Source: a virus
Direction: 5' to 3' (one strand)
IMG/VR virus record: IMGVR_UViG_3300022562_001216
Span: 1 to 54,743 of that record
Length of the DNA stretch: 54,743 bases
Shown piece by piece: positions 52,801-54,743 of this stretch (position 1 is its first letter; every line of letters begins with the position of its first letter). The notes below the pieces were generated by a model. It was given only the letters and a program-made list of their open reading frames with translations. It was not told the DNA's origin and did not search any database. The position numbers were made by a program, and so were the translations under genes.

Positions 52801-54743
52801 CAGCCCGGACGGCAAGAAATGGGAAAACACCCTCGCCCATCATTACGGCGACATCAAGGGCACTATTGGCGCCGATGGGGACGCCATCGATGTGTTCATT
52901 GGGGAAAATCCAGAGTCCGACAAAATCTATGTGGTGGATCAGGTCAAGCCGGATGACACCTTTGACGAGCATAAGGTGATGCTGGGCTTTGACAGCCTGG
53001 AAGACGCCAAAGCGGGCTATCTGGCTAACTATGACAAAGACTGGCAAGGCCTGGGCAACATCACCGAAACCACACTAGACCAGTTTAAAGACTGGTTGGA
53101 GCACGGGCGCCACAAAAAGGCCTATGCCACAAAATCCACCTCATCTGAGGGGAAAAAACCGGCAAGCAAGATGGAACAAGCCGCCAGCGCCCTGAATATG
53201 ACGGAGCGCGAGGCGCAGATTCAAATGGCCCTGTTCTATGGCCGGGAGTGGACAGAGCGGGAATACAAGGACGATCCAGAGTTATTAGCCGCGGCACTCA
53301 AGGCCTTTGACGACTTCGAGCAGAAAGAACAGGAAGAAGTCAAGCAGAAAGCCCGCGACGATACAGCCCGCAAAGCTAAGATCGAGCGCAACGAAACCTT
53401 GTTGCAAGCCGCCATTGCTCGCCAGCATGAGGCCATGGAACGTCTGAAATCCAAGGGCATTGCCCACCATGGCGGTAAAGTGGAAGTGGGTGATGAGGGT
53501 TCGGTGAAGGGCATCGATGCCATTAACCAGAAGCGCCGCAACTACGCCATCCGCATGATGCAAGAAGAAATCATCCGAATGCAGAAGTGGTTGGAGCAAG
53601 CCCGCAACGGCGCCTTCGACGTAGACGAGTACCTGGACAAGCTGGGCGGCCTGATCGGTTCGGCCAACAACACCACCGCCATCGGTGATTACCTCTTTTA
53701 CCTGCACAAGTTGCTGAATTATCAGTTCAAGAAAGACGGCACACTGTACGCCAAACGGTCCATGGCGAAAGTGGCCGCTAACAAGCTGGACGGCTTTGAA
53801 CCCAAGCACGTGGAGCTGAAAAACACCCACGGTAACGTGATTCTGGAAGGTTGGGCCGTGGCGCCGCTGGATGCCACTGAAAAAGTCAAAGATCCTCGCG
53901 CCGTGCGCAAGGCCAAACGGGCCAAAAAGCGGGTGGAAATTGACGAGGATATGAAGGAAATCGCCAAGAAACTGGCCGAAGCCCTCAACAAGAAATCCAT
54001 GAATCCCGTGTTTGACCCGGAAATCTACGCCTTAGCGGGGCAACTGGGGGCCAAGCTGGTACAGAAAGGTGCGCTGAAATTCGCGGATTTTGCAGATAAC
54101 TTCCTGGAAATCTTGGGAGCCTATCAAGCCCGTAAGGCCGGGGAGGGCATTGTCAAACAAGTCTACCTGAGTGTGGCGCAGGAACAGGACGACGCCACCT
54201 TTGCGAAAATGGACGATTCCGCCACCGTCAGAGCGTTTGATTTAGCCAGCCTGCAGGCGGATACTACACAAGAGGCGGAGGTAACGGGTAATGAGCGAGC
54301 TGAGTTACAAACCAACGAAGGCGTGGGAGGAGCAAATCAGGGCGGAACATCAAGCGTACCTGGAGGACGACAACGCCCTCCACAACGAGAACCTGCACCA
54401 GGAGATACTGGCGACGTGGCAGGCGCTCAGCCCGCAGATGTGGGCGGATCTGACCGCACGGGACAACTTTCAGGAACCGCTGGCGTACGTGCTCCAACAG
54501 CAGATGTGGGAAATGGAAGCGTCACTGAGACGCGGGGGGATGAGCTACCCGGACAGCCTACACCTGGCACGGGCGGAAACGCTGATGCTGGAACCAGAGG
54601 AGACTGGGGAGGAATCCAGCGAGGCGATCTAACCTACAAGCAGAACACCAAGCTGCGGGATCTGGAAAAACGCCTCGCCGCCCTCGCCCAAGAGCACAGC
54701 TACGACAACCGCAACGCCAAAGGCAAAGCCCTGCGCAAGGCCA
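49874..54743 (+). CDS. Giant polyvalent virion protein, 5' part (pyrophosphatase-like domain, GLK repeats)
   Basis: Starts at ATG49874 after AGGTGGTGG and has no stop to the window end; on the circle it continues at base 3 to 9134 (4,619 aa). Residues 15-40 are Gln/Pro/Ala-rich. Several Gly/Ala-rich hydrophobic segments lie at 136-190, 245-270 and 325-346 and may enter membranes. About five repeats follow at 379-660, each with a GLKxxLGxRY core. Residues 948-1085 match the inorganic pyrophosphatase-like domain of polyvalent proteins (GHVRIAGLSLSIENPRGSK; GADGDAIDVFIG with the three Asp of the PPase signature; HKVMLGF). A helical FDPEIYALAGQLGAKLVQKG segment lies near 1379. A disordered Gly/Pro/Thr linker (1472-1586) overlaps a nested gene. 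Confidence 0.85.
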   Translation, partial: MDFGKYDPLYRQKHNIADPAAAQPAPQQQQPAQPAPGSLTYVDALTGTAEFAPRGPRQGMPDYSHLSSGMAGLGAGVQDVKSLWGGFMAAAGQASGSEELKAYGLEVMKAGEMEGAKYREGRATKVEDIDFGDNFTEFAVFNLAMLGPFALESALSALAGAAMGTGVPGVGNVVGAGAGVLGKTVLKKALRNYVKGELQDEAEKKMAQNALRQVGASFGAMTVGYPQHVGDAYSEVLESGQENAGPAFAAAVPMAALDAVLPGLVAGKLLNPGKGSAPIRGLKGLLQGSAAEGLTEAGQEETLIRLRQSLDPEFDPYGEEANSLRLNAAVIGALGGAAAGGAGGLLSRRSDTPPLPEAGDLGLDGTPTPEGPPAAPTELRGLKGVLGDRYREPGVRPSGLKKIMANPDKARAEARDRETQRIEALQQLQAEREAAEGKNYRSLRDILGERYNEPGLRQQLTGLNAIMADPEAARARVRLSKALGIADQQLAMLQAEAKARRDSRPLSEILGDLYRTPGVRPPPPKGLKAVMARRGQIQADAEELRLAERLAAQLAEQDAQAAAEAARPKGLKAALGERWKETPTPEPAKPLTGLNRIRQDQEYMRSIAEQAREAANTVALAAAAKNEPLRGLKGVLGKRFNEGPPTGLKRAVTNPERVLANLRAAKAAELAAAGRKARRSRMPPNLVEPRLLRNPYRNELQNMANSLVKGGDVSYIRDEQGRITGRTPSVNPSWFQRLSEDKDYKMSTDQAKRAVERALKGEKLGAREARVVVAMLDDINERRDQQARDNRWRLESLRARRKYLRESMDIPGFDEADLDSMGQVYDEADYNAQLSDDERVVAEMAQQALELGVSQAEVNAAIDSTTSTDSAMAALELLIWSERNGHRAQQAQTGDVPTQQGESPTETVGTETTEETPTLAEKVEAAADQAANSPNNDLPESTIPQQEADNYKKGHVRIAGLSLSIENPRGSKRKGVSPDGKKWENTLAHHYGDIKGTIGADGDAIDVFIGENPESDKIYVVDQVKPDDTFDEHKVMLGFDSLEDAKAGYLANYDKDWQGLGNITETTLDQFKDWLEHGRHKKAYATKSTSSEGKKPASKMEQAASALNMTEREAQIQMALFYGREWTEREYKDDPELLAAALKAFDDFEQKEQEEVKQKARDDTARKAKIERNETLLQAAIARQHEAMERLKSKGIAHHGGKVEVGDEGSVKGIDAINQKRRNYAIRMMQEEIIRMQKWLEQARNGAFDVDEYLDKLGGLIGSANNTTAIGDYLFYLHKLLNYQFKKDGTLYAKRSMAKVAANKLDGFEPKHVELKNTHGNVILEGWAVAPLDATEKVKDPRAVRKAKRAKKRVEIDEDMKEIAKKLAEALNKKSMNPVFDPEIYALAGQLGAKLVQKGALKFADFADNFLEILGAYQARKAGEGIVKQVYLSVAQEQDDATFAKMDDSATVRAFDLASLQADTTQEAEVTGNERAELQTNEGVGGANQGGTSSVPGGRQRPPQREPAPGDTGDVAGAQPADVGGSDRTGQLSGTAGVRAPTADVGNGSVTETRGDELPGQPTPGTGGNADAGTRGDWGGIQRGDLTYKQNTKLRDLEKRLAALAQEHSYDNRNAKGKALRKA
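54291..54632 (+). CDS. Nested 113-aa gene overprinted on the giant gene
   Basis: In a different frame from the giant ORF. GGAGGT stands 8 bases before ATG54291. The protein has normal composition (four Trp, helical segments WEEQIRAEHQAYLEDDN, HQEILATWQALSPQMWADL, LHLARAETLMLEP), whereas the giant frame here is a low-complexity Gly/Pro/Thr linker. The stop (54630-54632) is also bases 31-33 of the window start. The function is unknown; the layout faintly recalls short TnpV-like proteins, which I do not claim. Confidence 0.65.
   Translation: MSELSYKPTKAWEEQIRAEHQAYLEDDNALHNENLHQEILATWQALSPQMWADLTARDNFQEPLAYVLQQQMWEMEASLRRGGMSYPDSLHLARAETLMLEPEETGEESSEAI
54600..54743. repeat. Terminal redundancy, right copy
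   Basis: Identical to bases 1-144; see the left copy. Confidence 0.95.

Noticed and set aside
54600-54743. Genuine direct terminal repeat of a linear podophage genome
   Set aside because: It lies within a gene and the joined sequence restores one reading frame; circular assembly overlap explains it better. Cannot be excluded without reads.
1-54743. tRNA genes
   Set aside because: I noticed no cloverleaf with a GTTCRANYC T-loop, but I had no search tool, so this is a weak negative.

Overview
The window looks like one complete circular genome of 54,599 bp, a temperate phage that lives as a plasmid (phage-plasmid). Bases 1-144 reappear exactly as the last 144 bases. Virion genes (terminase, portal, scaffold, N4-gp56-type capsid, adaptors, tail proteins, lysis genes) share the molecule with plasmid genes: an iteron origin with a Rep_3-type initiator, ParA with a small ribbon-helix-helix (RHH) partner, a MazEF-type toxin-antitoxin and a serine recombinase. 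No tyrosine integrase was seen. E. coli-type DnaA boxes, sigma70-like promoters and fairly GC-rich coding DNA suggest a gammaproteobacterial host, but the species cannot be told from this sequence.

Layout. 1-9134 is the 3' part of a giant polyvalent-protein gene. 9.1-13.5 kb holds small unknown genes, a winged-helix regulator, an AlpA-like regulator and a DEDD exonuclease. 13.6-15.2 kb holds rep and the origin (two DnaA boxes, five 21-bp-spaced iterons, an AT-rich stretch, two inverted iteron-like copies). 15.2-20.0 kb holds an HNH-like gene, HTH and RHH genes and unknowns. 20.1-26.0 kb is late block A: lysozyme, holin, small and large terminase, portal. 26.0-32.1 kb is the maintenance and accessory island: a candidate structured RNA, parA/RHH, MazEF, recombinase, acetyltransferase. 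32.2 kb to the end, and round the circle to 9134, is late block B: scaffold, capsid, adaptors, tail and fibre proteins, internal virion proteins and the giant gene.

Most notable points. (1) The reading frame starting at 49874 has no stop before the window end and, on the circle, continues in frame into the start, giving one 4,619-codon ORF (about a quarter of the genome). Its 5' part carries a pyrophosphatase-like domain; its 3' part carries methylase, helicase and metallopeptidase-like domains. (2) A 113-aa gene with a strong ribosome binding site is nested in another frame inside the linker of this ORF. (3) Between the portal operon and the parA operon, on the minus strand, a good promoter and a strong terminator bracket about 250 nt made almost entirely of short hairpins. 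One 28-nt unit has the architecture and exact 8-nt 3' handle of type I-F CRISPR repeats, a partial second copy starts exactly 60 nt later, and a 29-nt unit resembles a type I-E repeat. There are no cas genes. This is a candidate RNA decoy of CRISPR repeats or an unknown structured RNA. (4) Arrays of 11-bp repeats with a TACAA core occur at eight or more intergenic sites, including the parA promoter, which suggests dispersed centromere/operator sites for an RHH protein. (5) The two late blocks share a 44-bp upstream element, probably the late control site.
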